Below are positions 52,628 through 62,291 of a stretch of DNA of 64,000 bases, one piece after another. The translations under genes and the position numbers were made by a program. The notes beneath the pieces were generated by a model. That model saw nothing but the letters and a program-made list of their open reading frames with translations, was not told where the DNA came from and made no database searches. This DNA is from JAAXKN01 sp036261625 (GTDB taxonomy: Bacteria > Bacteroidota > Ignavibacteria > Ignavibacteriales > SURF-24), in contig DATAKL010000049.1 of assembly GCA_036261625.1 (NCBI GenBank), positions 1-64,000 of the forward strand. The letters are read 5' to 3'. Each line of letters starts with the position of its first letter. Within the stretch, counting starts at the first letter, position 1.

Positions 52628-54028
52628 ATGGCAAAAAAATACGATATTGCCGTCTTAGGAGGAGGGCCCGGCGGCTATGTAGCTGCAATAAGAGCCTCGC
52701 AGCTGGGATTTAAGACGGTAGTAATAGATAAGGATAATCTTGGGGGCATCTGCCTTAACTGGGGGTGTATTCCAACCAAAGCTCTATTAAAAAATGTTGA
52801 AGTGCTCGATAAGGTCAGGCACGCTTCCGATTTCGGAATTAAAATCGAAAGCTTTTCAGTGGACTTCTCAAAAGTCATAAAAAGAAGCCGCGACATCGCG
52901 GACCGCATTTCAAAAAATGTGGAATACCTGATAAAAAAAAACAAAATAGACCGCATGAGAGGCTTCGGGAGGTTTACGGGGAAAAACACAATTGAAGTAA
53001 CCTCTGAAGAGGGTAAGGCCGAACAGATTGAGGCAGACCATATTATTGTTGCCACAGGAGCACGCCCAAGAAATCTCCCGATGATACCTGTGGATAAGAA
53101 GTTTATCATTACCTCGACTGAAGCCATGTCGCTTAAAGTTCAGCCGAAGGAGATGATTATAATTGGGGCCGGCGCAATCGGAATCGAGTTTGCTTACTTT
53201 TATAACGTTCTGGGCACAAAAGTTACAGTAATAGAGGTAATGGATAACATTCTTCCCATTGAGGATACCGAAATCAGCCAGGCGCTCTTAAAGGAGCTGA
53301 AAAAGCAGGGTATTACCTTCTACACGAGCACGATGGTTGAAAAGGCTGAAGTTAAAAATAACAGGGTGGAAGTTCAGATTAAATCCAAGTCCGATGAGAT
53401 TAAAGTTCTTTCGGCAGACGTGGCCTTAAGCGCTATAGGCGTTACTGGCAATGTTGAAGGCTTCGGGCTTGAGGAATTGGGCGTTGAGCTTTATGCCAGA
53501 CATATAAAAGTAGATAAATCGACTTATGGGACAAATGTTAAAGGAATATACGCAATTGGCGACGTCATAGGACCCCCGTGGCTGGCACACGTTGCTTCGG
53601 CTGAAGGGATCTACTGCGTTGAAAAGATAAAGGGGCTTAATCCGCCTCTTATCGATTACGATTCAATTCCGGGATGCACCTACTGCCAGCCCCAGGTGGC
53701 AAGCGTTGGCCTGACGGAAAGAAAGGCTAAAGAGGAGGGCTATGAGCTTAAAATCGGGAAATTCCCCTTTATGGCAAGCGGCAAGGCCTTTGCTATTGGA
53801 GAGCGTGAGGGTTTTGTAAAGGTTATCTTCGATTCAAAGTACGGCGAACTCCTGGGAGCGCATATTATAGGTCCCGAGGCAACAGAGCTCATTGCGGAAT
53901 TTACACTTGCAAAAACGATGGAAGCTACATACGAGTCGATAATAAAGACCGTTCATGCACATCCGACACTTTCGGAAACCGTTGCCGAAGCTTCGGCAGC
54001 AGCTTATGAGGGAGCTATTCATATATGA
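52628..54028 (+). CDS. lpdA: Dihydrolipoyl dehydrogenase (E3)
   Basis: Flavoprotein that re-oxidises dihydrolipoyl groups of 2-oxoacid dehydrogenase complexes with NAD+. The 466-residue protein has the FAD-binding GGGPGGYVAA near residue 11, the redox disulfide GGICLNWGCIPTK near residue 41, the NAD-binding GAGAIGIEFA near residue 180, and the C-terminal HAHPTLSETVAEA with the base histidine. lipB starts four bases inside its end. It is the first gene of the lipoate/2-oxoacid dehydrogenase locus. Confidence 0.94.
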   Translation: MAKKYDIAVLGGGPGGYVAAIRASQLGFKTVVIDKDNLGGICLNWGCIPTKALLKNVEVLDKVRHASDFGIKIESFSVDFSKVIKRSRDIADRISKNVEYLIKKNKIDRMRGFGRFTGKNTIEVTSEEGKAEQIEADHIIVATGARPRNLPMIPVDKKFIITSTEAMSLKVQPKEMIIIGAGAIGIEFAYFYNVLGTKVTVIEVMDNILPIEDTEISQALLKELKKQGITFYTSTMVEKAEVKNNRVEVQIKSKSDEIKVLSADVALSAIGVTGNVEGFGLEELGVELYARHIKVDKSTYGTNVKGIYAIGDVIGPPWLAHVASAEGIYCVEKIKGLNPPLIDYDSIPGCTYCQPQVASVGLTERKAKEEGYELKIGKFPFMASGKAFAIGEREGFVKVIFDSKYGELLGAHIIGPEATELIAEFTLAKTMEATYESIIKTVHAHPTLSETVAEASAAAYEGAIHI

Positions 54029-54717
54029 GAGAACTTGATTATTACAATCTGGGCCTGATGGATTATGATAAGGCCTGGGAACTCCAGAGGAAAACTTTTG
54101 ACTTAAGACGGGCTAAGGATATACCTGACACTCTCTACATGCTCGAGCACCCGCATACTTACACTCTGGGCAAAATTGCCGACAGAAAGAACCTCATCAG
54201 TTCGGAAAGTTATCTGAAGGAAAAAGGAATATCTGTTTACGATATAGACCGCGGGGGCGACATTACTTATCACGGCCCGGGGCAGATCGTGGGCTACCCG
54301 ATTCTTGACCTTACAGAGTGGAAACAGGACACACACCTCTACCTCCGCAGCATTGAAGAAGTCTTAATTCTTACGTGCCAGGATTACGGCCTAAAGGCCG
54401 GAAGAATTGAGAAACTTACCGGCGTGTGGATTGAGGACAGAAAAATTGCAGCAATTGGAATTAAAGTCAGCCGCTGGATTACAATGCACGGCTTTGCCTT
54501 TAACGTAAATACAGATCTGTCTCTTTTTCAGGGTATTATTCCGTGCGGCATTACAGATAAAAGTGTAACTTCACTTTCCAGGGAGCTTAATAGAATGCTC
54601 GATATGCAGGAAGTGAAGTCAAAACTCTTAAACAATTTCAAGGATGTTTTCGGATATGATGCTGTAATGACAGACCGGGAAAATACTCTATTACTCCGTA
54701 ATGCCGGTTTGTCATAA
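54025..54717 (+). CDS. lipB: Octanoyltransferase LipB
   Basis: Transfers octanoyl from acyl carrier protein to the lipoyl domains of E2, the first step of lipoate synthesis. The 230-residue protein has RGGDITYHGPGQIVGYPILDL near residue 75 (substrate pocket), the catalytic Lys in AAIGIKVSRWITMHG, and the catalytic Cys in IIPCGITDKSVTSL. It overlaps lpdA by four bases (ATGA). LipA, the partner enzyme, is encoded 4.4 kb downstream in the same locus. Confidence 0.93.
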   Translation: MRELDYYNLGLMDYDKAWELQRKTFDLRRAKDIPDTLYMLEHPHTYTLGKIADRKNLISSESYLKEKGISVYDIDRGGDITYHGPGQIVGYPILDLTEWKQDTHLYLRSIEEVLILTCQDYGLKAGRIEKLTGVWIEDRKIAAIGIKVSRWITMHGFAFNVNTDLSLFQGIIPCGITDKSVTSLSRELNRMLDMQEVKSKLLNNFKDVFGYDAVMTDRENTLLLRNAGLS

Positions 54718-54837
54718 GGTTTATGTTTTGTAAATTAGTCCACAGCGGGAGACTAAAAGAACTCCCGGCTGGAGAACAGAGAAACGTTTTTCTTCAATTT
54801 TTAATATGCTAAATACGCTAAGAAACAGAGGGAAGGA

Positions 54838-56934
54838 ATGACTAAAAAAGATGTCATCGTAGCTGATAATATAGTTGAATCTGAGAAAAATACGGAAATG
54901 CCGACCGGCAAAACCGATTCATACGGAGGCCTGACAAAAGACGAGCTGATGAATGCCCTCAGACTTATGTATATGTCCCGCCAGATCGACCTGAAAAGCA
55001 TGACTTTACTCAAGCAGGGTAAGTCTTTCTTCCATATTTCAGGTGCAGGACACGAAGCAATACAGGTTGCATGCGGCCTGGCAATGAAAAAAGGTTTGGA
55101 CTGGGCATACCCCTATTACCGGGATCTGGCATTTTCACTTACAGTGGGAATTAAACCCGAAGAAGTATTCCTTGCATTCCTTGCAAAGGAAGATGACCCT
55201 ATGACAGGCGGCCGACAGATGCCCTGCCACTGGGGCCACAAGGAGTTTAACATACCGACGCAGTCGAGCCCTACAGGCACTCAGTTTCTGCAGGCCGCAG
55301 GTACGGCACTTGCCGCCCAGCGCACAGATTCAGGCGCCGTGGTCTATGTCTCAAGCGGCGAAGGCACTACAAGTCAGGGTGAGTTTCATGAGGCTGTCAA
55401 CTGGGCAAGCAGAGAAAAACTTCCTGTTGTATTTGTAATTCAAAATAATAAGTATGCCATTTCCGTCCCCGTAAGCCAGCAGTCAGGAGGCAAAGACGCC
55501 TCAATTTCCGAGATGATGAAGGGCTATGAAAATCTCCTAAGACTTAAAGTTGACGGAACAGACTTCCTTTCCATGCATGCAGCGGCACAGACTGCATTTA
55601 AGTATGCAAGGCAGGGGAAAGGACCGGCACTTATTGAAGCACAGTGCATCAGGCTTCTTTCACATTCATCTTCTGACGATCAGAAAAAGTACAGACCACT
55701 GGATGAAATAGAACAGGATCTTAAGAACGATCCTATTGAAAAGTTCGCTCAGTTCCTGATAAAAAGGGGTGTACTTACTGAACTGGCTTTTAACGAGCTG
55801 AAAAAAGAGGTCAATAACCATATTGAAGAAGCTTCAAGCTGGGCAATGAGCCGCCCGGACCCGAAACCCGAGTCGGCCAGGCTTTACGTATATGATGAAA
55901 GCGGTAAAAAAGACCGCCTTCAGTATGAAAAAACAAAGCCCGACGGGAAACCTGTAGTAATGGTGGATGCAATAAACCATGCCCTGCGTGAAGAGATGGA
56001 AAGAAACAGTAATATTTATCTTTTCGGTGAAGACGTAGCCGACTTGAAAGGAGGCGTTTTCTCTGCAACAAAAGGGCTTTCCACTCAGTTCGGTACCCAA
56101 AGGGTCTTTAACTCGCCTTTAGCCGAGGCAAGCATTGTTGGAGTTGCAATAGGTATGGCTCTTGCAGGCTTAAAGCCTGTGGTGGAAATCCAGTTCGGAG
56201 ATTATATCTGGCCTGCCTTCATGCAGTTCCGTGACGAGATGGTAACATACCGCTACCGTTCAAACAACTTCTGGGAGGCTCCAGTTGTAACGCGTGTAGC
56301 CGTGGGAGGATTTATTCATGGGGGACTTTACCATAGCCAGAACATTGAGGGCTTCTTTGCACATATGCCGGGACTGCTGATCGCCTATCCATCGAATGCA
56401 GCAGATGCAAAGGGACTTCTTAAGACGGCTCTAAGATTAAATGACCCTGTATTGTTCTTAGAGCATAAGGGACTCTACCGCCAGAGCTATTCAACTGTTC
56501 CCGAGCCCGATGCCAATTACCTTCTTCCTTTCGGGAAAGCCAGAGTTGTAAAAGAGGGATCAGACATCAGTGTTATAACTTACGGCGCAATGGTGCATGA
56601 ATCTAATTTCGCAGCATCCAAACTGGAGGCTGAGGGCTATTCGGTTGAGATAATTGATATAAGAACAATTAATCCGCTGGATGAAATGACGATTTTTGAA
56701 TCTGTAAAAAAGACCGGTAAAGCGGTCGTTATTCATGAGGATATGATGACCGGAGGCTTCGGTGCGGAAATAGCTGCCCGGATTGCTGACAACTGTTTCC
56801 AGTATCTGGACGGCCCTGTTAAAAGGATTGCAGGGCTGGATACACACATACCATATCATCCGGTGCTGGAGAACACTGTGCTCCCGACCAGGAACAGAAT
56901 ATATAGTTCTCTAAAGGAAATTCTGGCGTATTAA
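54838..56934 (+). CDS. 2-oxoacid dehydrogenase E1, fused alpha and beta subunits
   Basis: Thiamine-diphosphate-dependent decarboxylase of a 2-oxoacid dehydrogenase complex. Both usual subunits are in one 698-residue chain. Residues 1-350 are E1-alpha (GAGHEAIQVACGLA, the DPMTGGRQMPCHWG loop, and the ThDP motif GEGTTSQGEFHEAVN with Asn in IQNNKYAISVP). Residues 370-698 are E1-beta (FGEDVADLKGGVFSATKGL, FNSPLAEASIVGVAIGMAL, VEIQFGDYIWPAFMQ). GEG in place of GDG is seen in branched-chain E1, but pyruvate cannot be excluded. A ribosome binding site GAGGGAAGG lies just before the ATG. The palindromic element at 56962 lies between it and E2. Confidence 0.88.
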   Translation: MTKKDVIVADNIVESEKNTEMPTGKTDSYGGLTKDELMNALRLMYMSRQIDLKSMTLLKQGKSFFHISGAGHEAIQVACGLAMKKGLDWAYPYYRDLAFSLTVGIKPEEVFLAFLAKEDDPMTGGRQMPCHWGHKEFNIPTQSSPTGTQFLQAAGTALAAQRTDSGAVVYVSSGEGTTSQGEFHEAVNWASREKLPVVFVIQNNKYAISVPVSQQSGGKDASISEMMKGYENLLRLKVDGTDFLSMHAAAQTAFKYARQGKGPALIEAQCIRLLSHSSSDDQKKYRPLDEIEQDLKNDPIEKFAQFLIKRGVLTELAFNELKKEVNNHIEEASSWAMSRPDPKPESARLYVYDESGKKDRLQYEKTKPDGKPVVMVDAINHALREEMERNSNIYLFGEDVADLKGGVFSATKGLSTQFGTQRVFNSPLAEASIVGVAIGMALAGLKPVVEIQFGDYIWPAFMQFRDEMVTYRYRSNNFWEAPVVTRVAVGGFIHGGLYHSQNIEGFFAHMPGLLIAYPSNAADAKGLLKTALRLNDPVLFLEHKGLYRQSYSTVPEPDANYLLPFGKARVVKEGSDISVITYGAMVHESNFAASKLEAEGYSVEIIDIRTINPLDEMTIFESVKKTGKAVVIHEDMMTGGFGAEIAARIADNCFQYLDGPVKRIAGLDTHIPYHPVLENTVLPTRNRIYSSLKEILAY

Positions 56935-56961
56935 ACCCGGAATGACGCAGGTTATTAACCA

Positions 56962-57017
56962 TTTTTGTAGGGGCGAACAGGCGCTGTGCCTCCGCCTGAG
57001 GCGGGTGGGCTCGCCCT
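56962..57017. repeat. Intergenic palindromic element, copy 2
   Basis: Starts TTTTTGTAGGGGCGA, identical over these 15 bases to the start of the element at 6171, and ends GGGCTCGCCC. Inside are further inverted repeats (GCCTCCGCCTGAGGCGGG). It sits between E1 and E2 in the dehydrogenase locus, 28 bases after the E1 stop. Confidence 0.6.
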
Positions 57018-57066
57018 GATGTTTAAGAATTCATCATTTGTTGAAAACATTTAAAAGAGGGATGAA

Positions 57067-58908
57067 ATGAAAATTGATGTTGTTATGCCTAAGATGGGAG
57101 AGAGTGTCAACGAGGGCACAATAATAAAGTGGCATAAAAAGCAGGGGGACCCGGTAAAAAAAGACGAGATCATCTTCGAGATTTCAACCGATAAGGTGGA
57201 TACCGAAATCCCATCTCCCGCCGACGGCATTCTTTCGGAAATAAAAGTTTTTGAACAGGAAACTGTACAGACCGATACGGTTGTAGCGGTAATTGAAACT
57301 GATCTATCAAAAGCAGAACCGGCCCAAAAGCAGCCTCAGAGACCCGCACCGGCCACGGAATCCCAAATGGATACTTCACGCGCTGAAAGCATGAATGCTC
57401 CTTCGGCTGCAGCATCTGAAGACGGACCTCAGAAGAAAGAGGCTCCTTCCACCAAACAGGCCGGTGGCACTCTGGTGGATATACCGATGCCTAAGATGGG
57501 TGAATCGGTCATGGAAGGCACAATCATCAAGTGGCATAAAAAGCCCGGGGATGCGGTAAAAAAAGATGAAACGCTTTTTGAGATCAGTACAGACAAGGTG
57601 GATACCGAAATCCCTTCTCCTGAAAACGGAGTCCTGGCCGAGATACTGGCTCAGGAACAGGAGACAGTGTCAGTGGGTACAATCGTAGCAAGGATTTCAA
57701 CTTCGGGCGGTGTTGCCCAGCCCTCTGGAGGCGCCCCCCGTGAAAGGGTAGAAGAGCCTAAGGCAGAACCTCGAGTCCAGGAGGCACAGACTGCTGCTCC
57801 GCTATCAGGGGAATCATTTAAGGAGGCAGGAACCATGGTTGAATCCTATAATGAACCCCCGGCAGAAAAGACTTCAGAGGGATTTGGCACGGCGCAGCAG
57901 GGAAGATTTTACTCTCCTTTGGTGCTTAATATAGCGCAGAAGGAAAATGTAGGCATGGATGAGCTGGGCAGAATAAACGGCTCAGGCGTTGAAGGGCGCG
58001 TAACGAAAAAAGATATTCTTGACTACATTTCAAAACGCGGGAAAGCTGAAGCCCCGAAGGCCCGCACATTAAAGGCTGAAGAAGCAAGACAGGAGCCACA
58101 TGCTGCTTACTATTCAAAACAGCCCGGGGAAAGAGAGCCCCAAAGAGTGTCTGCTCCCGAGCCTGCCCCGCAGAGAACTCAAGCAGCTGCGCCCTCAGGC
58201 GGAAATACAGAAGTAATTCCGATGGATAACATACGGCAGAAGATAATGTATCATATGGTTAAAAGCCGCGATACATCGGTGCACGTTACAGCTGTGGTTG
58301 AGGCAGATGTGACAAAAATTCACAATTTTATCAAAAACAATAAAGATAATTTCCTAAAGAGAGAAAATATAAAGCTGACTTATATGTCCTTTATAGCCTA
58401 CGCCTGCATTAAGGCATTAAAAGAGTATCCGTACCTGAATTCCACAATAGATGGCACCAATATTGTATTAAAAAAGTACATTAACCTGGGCTTTGCCGTA
58501 GCTGTGGAACCGAACGGGTTAATTGTTCCGAATATTAAAAATGCTGATGAAAAAAATATAGTCGGCCTGGCCAGGGCAATTGCTGATTTGAGCAATAAGG
58601 CCAGAACGAGGAAGCTTACGCCTGATGACATATCATCGGGTACTTTCAGCATAACCAATTACGGCGTTTTCGGGACACTTTTCGGCACACCGATCATCAA
58701 TCAGCCGGAAGTAGCTATTCTTGGGGTTGGTACGGTGACCAAAAAGCCGGTTGTAATTGAAGCCGATGGAACAGATACCATTGCCATACGACATATGCTC
58801 TATCTGTCCTTAAGTCACGACCACCGTCTTGTGGATGGGATGCTGGGCGGCAAGTTTCTTAAGTTTATTAAGGATACTCTGGAAAATTTCGATTCTTTTG
58901 AGATATAA
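57067..58908 (+). CDS. 2-oxoacid dehydrogenase E2 with two lipoyl domains
   Basis: Dihydrolipoamide acyltransferase core of the complex. The 613 residues are arranged as lipoyl domain 1 (about 1-78, lipoyl lysine in STDKVDTEIPSP), an Ala/Pro-rich linker, lipoyl domain 2 (about 136-215, same STDKVDTE motif), a second linker, the E3-binding domain (about 280-316, FYSPLVLNIAQKENV ... GRVTKKDILDYI), and the catalytic domain (about 375-613) with SHDHRLVDG near the end. Both lipoyl lysines are present, so LipB and LipA encoded here should modify it. Substrate specificity is not decided by sequence. Confidence 0.92.
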   Translation: MKIDVVMPKMGESVNEGTIIKWHKKQGDPVKKDEIIFEISTDKVDTEIPSPADGILSEIKVFEQETVQTDTVVAVIETDLSKAEPAQKQPQRPAPATESQMDTSRAESMNAPSAAASEDGPQKKEAPSTKQAGGTLVDIPMPKMGESVMEGTIIKWHKKPGDAVKKDETLFEISTDKVDTEIPSPENGVLAEILAQEQETVSVGTIVARISTSGGVAQPSGGAPRERVEEPKAEPRVQEAQTAAPLSGESFKEAGTMVESYNEPPAEKTSEGFGTAQQGRFYSPLVLNIAQKENVGMDELGRINGSGVEGRVTKKDILDYISKRGKAEAPKARTLKAEEARQEPHAAYYSKQPGEREPQRVSAPEPAPQRTQAAAPSGGNTEVIPMDNIRQKIMYHMVKSRDTSVHVTAVVEADVTKIHNFIKNNKDNFLKRENIKLTYMSFIAYACIKALKEYPYLNSTIDGTNIVLKKYINLGFAVAVEPNGLIVPNIKNADEKNIVGLARAIADLSNKARTRKLTPDDISSGTFSITNYGVFGTLFGTPIINQPEVAILGVGTVTKKPVVIEADGTDTIAIRHMLYLSLSHDHRLVDGMLGGKFLKFIKDTLENFDSFEI

Positions 58909-59078
58909 CCAATTTTTAATTGAACATAATTCGGTAAAAAGGTAAATAGGGAAAATAAAATTTTTGGAAGTATCCGTTTTTTAGTTTAAATTATTTGTGT
59001 AAATTTAATGCCGTAATTCTTCTTTTGTAGAGCCATAAGCTCTGCAACTGTTTTATAGAAAGGTTGTGTGCTTTTTAG

Positions 59079-59987
59079 ATGAATCAAAAGATTAATCAGT
59101 ACCAGAAAAGTTATAAAGAGTCGGTTGAAAAAGATAAGAACGATTTGGGTAAAAAGCCTGAATGGCTTAAAGTTAAGCTCCCGATGGGAGAGAACTTTTC
59201 AGATGTTCATCATTTAATGAGATCTTCAAAGCTGCATACAGTTTGCGAAGAGGCCCGGTGCCCTAACATGGGTGAGTGCTGGAATTACCGTACCGCCACG
59301 TTTATGATACTTGGAGATACATGCACAAGAAGCTGCGGATTCTGCAATGTGAAGTTAGGCCTTCCGAATGAACTGGATCTGGATGAACCAAGGCGCGTTG
59401 CCGAGGCGGTCGAAACGCTTAAGCTCAGGCATGCTGTCATTACTTCTGTTAACCGTGATGAACTCAAAGACGGCGGGTCTTCAATTTTCTCTGAGACCGT
59501 GCGCCTGATAAAAGAAAAAATGCCCGACTGTACGGTTGAAATTCTTATACCCGACTTTAAGGGTTCCATAGAGGCCTTTGAAATAATAATGAAAAATCCG
59601 CCCGACATTCTGAACCATAACCTCGAGACGGTCGAAAGGCTTTATCACGTGGTGAGACCTCAGGCAAAATATGAACGGAGCCTTGAGCTCATTAAATGGT
59701 TCAAAGGACGAGGCCTTAGAACCAAAAGCGGAATAATGGTAGGTATCGGTGAAAAGACAGAAGAGGTCTTAAGCCTTATGCAGGACTTAAGACGTCACGA
59801 ATGCGACATACTGACAATTGGACAGTATCTGCAGCCAACAAAGATGCATCTGCCGATTGACAGATACGTTACGCCCGAAGAGTTTAAGATGTATAAGGAA
59901 GAAGGTCTGAAGATGGGTTTCAGGGCCGTTGAATCGGCTCCACTAGTAAGGAGTTCATATCATGCGGATAAACATGCAAGAGACTAA
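59079..59987 (+). CDS. lipA: Lipoyl synthase LipA (radical SAM)
   Basis: Inserts two sulfur atoms into octanoyl-E2 to form lipoyl groups. The 302-residue protein has both required clusters: the auxiliary C-x4-C-x5-C (CEEARCPNMGEC) near residue 53 and the radical-SAM C-x3-C-x2-C (CTRSCGFC) near residue 84, plus the terminal RSSYHA serine ligand motif. It is the last gene of the lipoate/2-oxoacid dehydrogenase locus, followed by a terminator at 60051. Confidence 0.95.
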   Translation: MNQKINQYQKSYKESVEKDKNDLGKKPEWLKVKLPMGENFSDVHHLMRSSKLHTVCEEARCPNMGECWNYRTATFMILGDTCTRSCGFCNVKLGLPNELDLDEPRRVAEAVETLKLRHAVITSVNRDELKDGGSSIFSETVRLIKEKMPDCTVEILIPDFKGSIEAFEIIMKNPPDILNHNLETVERLYHVVRPQAKYERSLELIKWFKGRGLRTKSGIMVGIGEKTEEVLSLMQDLRRHECDILTIGQYLQPTKMHLPIDRYVTPEEFKMYKEEGLKMGFRAVESAPLVRSSYHADKHARD

Positions 59988-60050
59988 AAAAATGAATTTG
60001 TTAATTTTAAGCTCATCCATCATTATTATATCAGATAAATAATTGGAAAG

Positions 60051-60085
60051 AAAGGTTACTGATTTCCCGGTAACCTTTTTTGTTT
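60051..60085 (+). terminator. Terminator after lipA
   Basis: Nine-base arms AAAGGTTAC (60051-60059) and GTAACCTTT (60070-60078), followed by more T. It separates the lipoate locus from the ferredoxin oxidoreductase operon. Confidence 0.85.
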
Positions 60086-60108
60086 TTAAATAAATTACGG
60101 GGTACCAA

Positions 60109-60396
60109 ATGGCTAAGGTAAAAGGAGATATCCTGGTTGATATCGAGAAATGCAAAGGATGTGAACTTTGCAAAGTAGCTTGTCCTCAGAACTCCCTTGA
60201 GCTTTCGCGTAAACTGAATACCAAGGGCTATCACTACATAGTGAGGGTGGAGGATAACTGTACGGGGTGTGTTAACTGTGCTCTTGTATGCCCTGAAGGC
60301 ATCATTAAAGTCTACAGAAAAACCTTGAACAAAAAGGAACCGGTAGCAACAATAACTAATGTAACTAACGATATAACAGTGACGGTGCAGCCATGA
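60109..60396 (+). CDS. Ferredoxin-like delta subunit of 2-oxoacid:ferredoxin oxidoreductase
   Basis: A 95-residue protein with two [4Fe-4S] motifs, CKGCELCKVACP near residue 15 and CTGCVNCALVCP near residue 51. It is the electron-exit subunit of the four-subunit enzyme encoded by the next three genes (order delta, alpha, beta, gamma). It overlaps the alpha gene by four bases (ATGA). Confidence 0.93.
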   Translation: MAKVKGDILVDIEKCKGCELCKVACPQNSLELSRKLNTKGYHYIVRVEDNCTGCVNCALVCPEGIIKVYRKTLNKKEPVATITNVTNDITVTVQP

Positions 60397-61469
60397 AAGA
60401 ATTAAAACTTATGAAAGGAAACGAAGCACTTGCTGAAGCTGTAATCCGCAGCGGCTGCGATGCTTACTTCGGTTATCCTATTACACCACAATCAGAAGTG
60501 CTGGAATATCTCAGTCTTGAAGCTAACAAAAGAACCGGTATGGTTGTGCTTCAGGCTGAAAGTGAAGTGGCCTCCATAAACATGGTCTACGGCGCTGCCG
60601 GAACGGGCAAGCTAGCCATGACTTCATCCTCAAGCCCGGGCATCAGCCTTATGCAGGAAGGCATCTCCTATATCGCATGCGCTGAGCTGCCGTGCCTTAT
60701 TGTTAACGTAATGAGGGGAGGCCCCGGACTCGGAACCATTCAGCCTTCACAGGGCGACTACTTCCAGGCGGTCAAAGGCGGCGGACACGGCGACTATAAG
60801 ATGATCGTCCTTGCACCTTCAACCGTTCAGGAAATGGTGGATTTCGTACGCCTGAGCTTCGAACTGGCATTCAAGTGGAAAAACCCCGTTATGCTCCTGG
60901 CCGACGGCGCTTTAGGACAGATGATGGAAAAAGTTGAGTTCTTTGAGCAGCAGCCGAGAAAAACAGAGATTGAACCCTGGGCTACTGTTGGTAAACCCAA
61001 GACAAGGGAAAGAAACATTATTACTTCTCTTCATATCCAGCCCGATAAGATGGAGGAAATAAACCTCCACCTGCAGAAAAAATACAAGGCAATTGAAGCC
61101 GAGGAAATAAGATATGAGGCAATTAACTGCGAGGATGCAGATGTTATACTTACTGCATTCGGTCTTGTAGCCCGAGTGTGCCAGAAGGCAGCACAGCTGG
61201 CAGGTGAAAAGGGAATTAAAGTCGGCGTCTTCAGACCGCAGACACTCTTTCCCTTTCCTTATGAAGCGCTCAGCAAACTTGCCTCAAGCCCCAAACTAAA
61301 GGGTATGCTTGATGTTGAAATGAATGCCGGTCAGATGGTTGAAGACGTGCGTCTTGCCGTCAACGGTAAAACAAGAGTAGAATTTCACGGCAGAATGGGC
61401 GGCGTCGTCCCGAGTCCTGAAGAAGTTCTCGCTAAAATTGAAGAAAAATTTGTGGGAGAATTGGTATGA
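60393..61469 (+). CDS. vorB: 2-oxoacid:ferredoxin oxidoreductase alpha subunit (VorB type)
   Basis: A 358-residue alpha subunit. It has the pyrimidine-binding segment FGYPITPQSEVLEYLS near residue 28, the SSSSPGISLMQEG region near residue 77, and NVMRGGPGLGTIQPSQGDYFQA near residue 107. It matches proteins called 3-methyl-2-oxobutanoate (2-ketoisovalerate) or 2-oxoglutarate:ferredoxin oxidoreductase subunits; the true substrate is uncertain. It overlaps the genes on both sides by four bases. Confidence 0.88.
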   Translation: MKELKLMKGNEALAEAVIRSGCDAYFGYPITPQSEVLEYLSLEANKRTGMVVLQAESEVASINMVYGAAGTGKLAMTSSSSPGISLMQEGISYIACAELPCLIVNVMRGGPGLGTIQPSQGDYFQAVKGGGHGDYKMIVLAPSTVQEMVDFVRLSFELAFKWKNPVMLLADGALGQMMEKVEFFEQQPRKTEIEPWATVGKPKTRERNIITSLHIQPDKMEEINLHLQKKYKAIEAEEIRYEAINCEDADVILTAFGLVARVCQKAAQLAGEKGIKVGVFRPQTLFPFPYEALSKLASSPKLKGMLDVEMNAGQMVEDVRLAVNGKTRVEFHGRMGGVVPSPEEVLAKIEEKFVGELV

Positions 61470-62290
61470 ACGAGAAAACAATGCTAGAGGAAACCATGCT
61501 GGACACTCCGGCAAATGGCGAAGAAGTAATCTGCTGCCCGGAAAACCTGGTCTATGAAAAGCCGGACACACTTACAGATACACCGATGCACTACTGCCCG
61601 GGATGCGGACACGGAGTTGCACACAAACTGATTGCAGAAGTTATTGATGAACTGGGCATACAGTCCGAGACCGTCGGCGTTGCACCGGTCGGATGCGCTG
61701 TATTTGCTTATAACTATCTGAACATCGATATGACCGAGGCAGCCCACGGCCGTGCAAGCGCCGTAGCTACAGGCGTAAAAAGAGTACTGCCTGAAAAGTT
61801 TGTCTTCTCATACCAGGGCGACGGCGACCTTGCAGCTATCGGTACAGCCGAGACCATTCACACCTGCAACAGGGGAGAAAACATTCTTATCATCTTTATC
61901 AATAACGGCATCTACGGCATGACAGGCGGACAGATGGCACCGACCACACTGCCCGGAATGAAATCCACAACTTCTCCTTTTGGACGCGACGTGGATACAA
62001 TGGGCAGCCCGTTAAAGATTACGGACCTTGTGGCAACACTTCCCGGTGTTTACTACGCAACACGCTGCGCCGTAAATACGCCTAACAACGTCAGAAAGGC
62101 AAAGAAGGCTATTACAAAGAGCTTCGAATACCAGAAACTGAACAAAGGGCTCTGCTTCATTGAAATAGTATCCAACTGCCCTTCAAACTGGAAGATGACT
62201 CCCGTTCAGGCAAACAAGTGGCTGGAAGAAAACATGCTTCCGTACTACCCGCTTGGCGACTTAAAAGTACCTAATGATAAGGAGAAATAA
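61466..62290 (+). CDS. 2-oxoacid:ferredoxin oxidoreductase beta subunit (ThDP-binding)
   Basis: A 274-residue subunit. The N-terminal 30 residues are a poorly conserved acidic extension. The cluster/ThDP region follows: MHYCPGCGHGVAHKL, APVGCAVFAYNY, then QGDGDLAAIGTAETIHTCNRG with Asn in FINNGIYGMTGGQMAPTT. It pairs with the alpha subunit in the same operon. Confidence 0.92.
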   Translation: MNEKTMLEETMLDTPANGEEVICCPENLVYEKPDTLTDTPMHYCPGCGHGVAHKLIAEVIDELGIQSETVGVAPVGCAVFAYNYLNIDMTEAAHGRASAVATGVKRVLPEKFVFSYQGDGDLAAIGTAETIHTCNRGENILIIFINNGIYGMTGGQMAPTTLPGMKSTTSPFGRDVDTMGSPLKITDLVATLPGVYYATRCAVNTPNNVRKAKKAITKSFEYQKLNKGLCFIEIVSNCPSNWKMTPVQANKWLEENMLPYYPLGDLKVPNDKEK

Positions 62291-62291
62291 G

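Noticed and set aside
56962..57017. Rho-independent terminator between E1 and E2
   Set aside because: The inverted repeat has no T-tract, and the same sequence end occurs elsewhere as a dispersed element.
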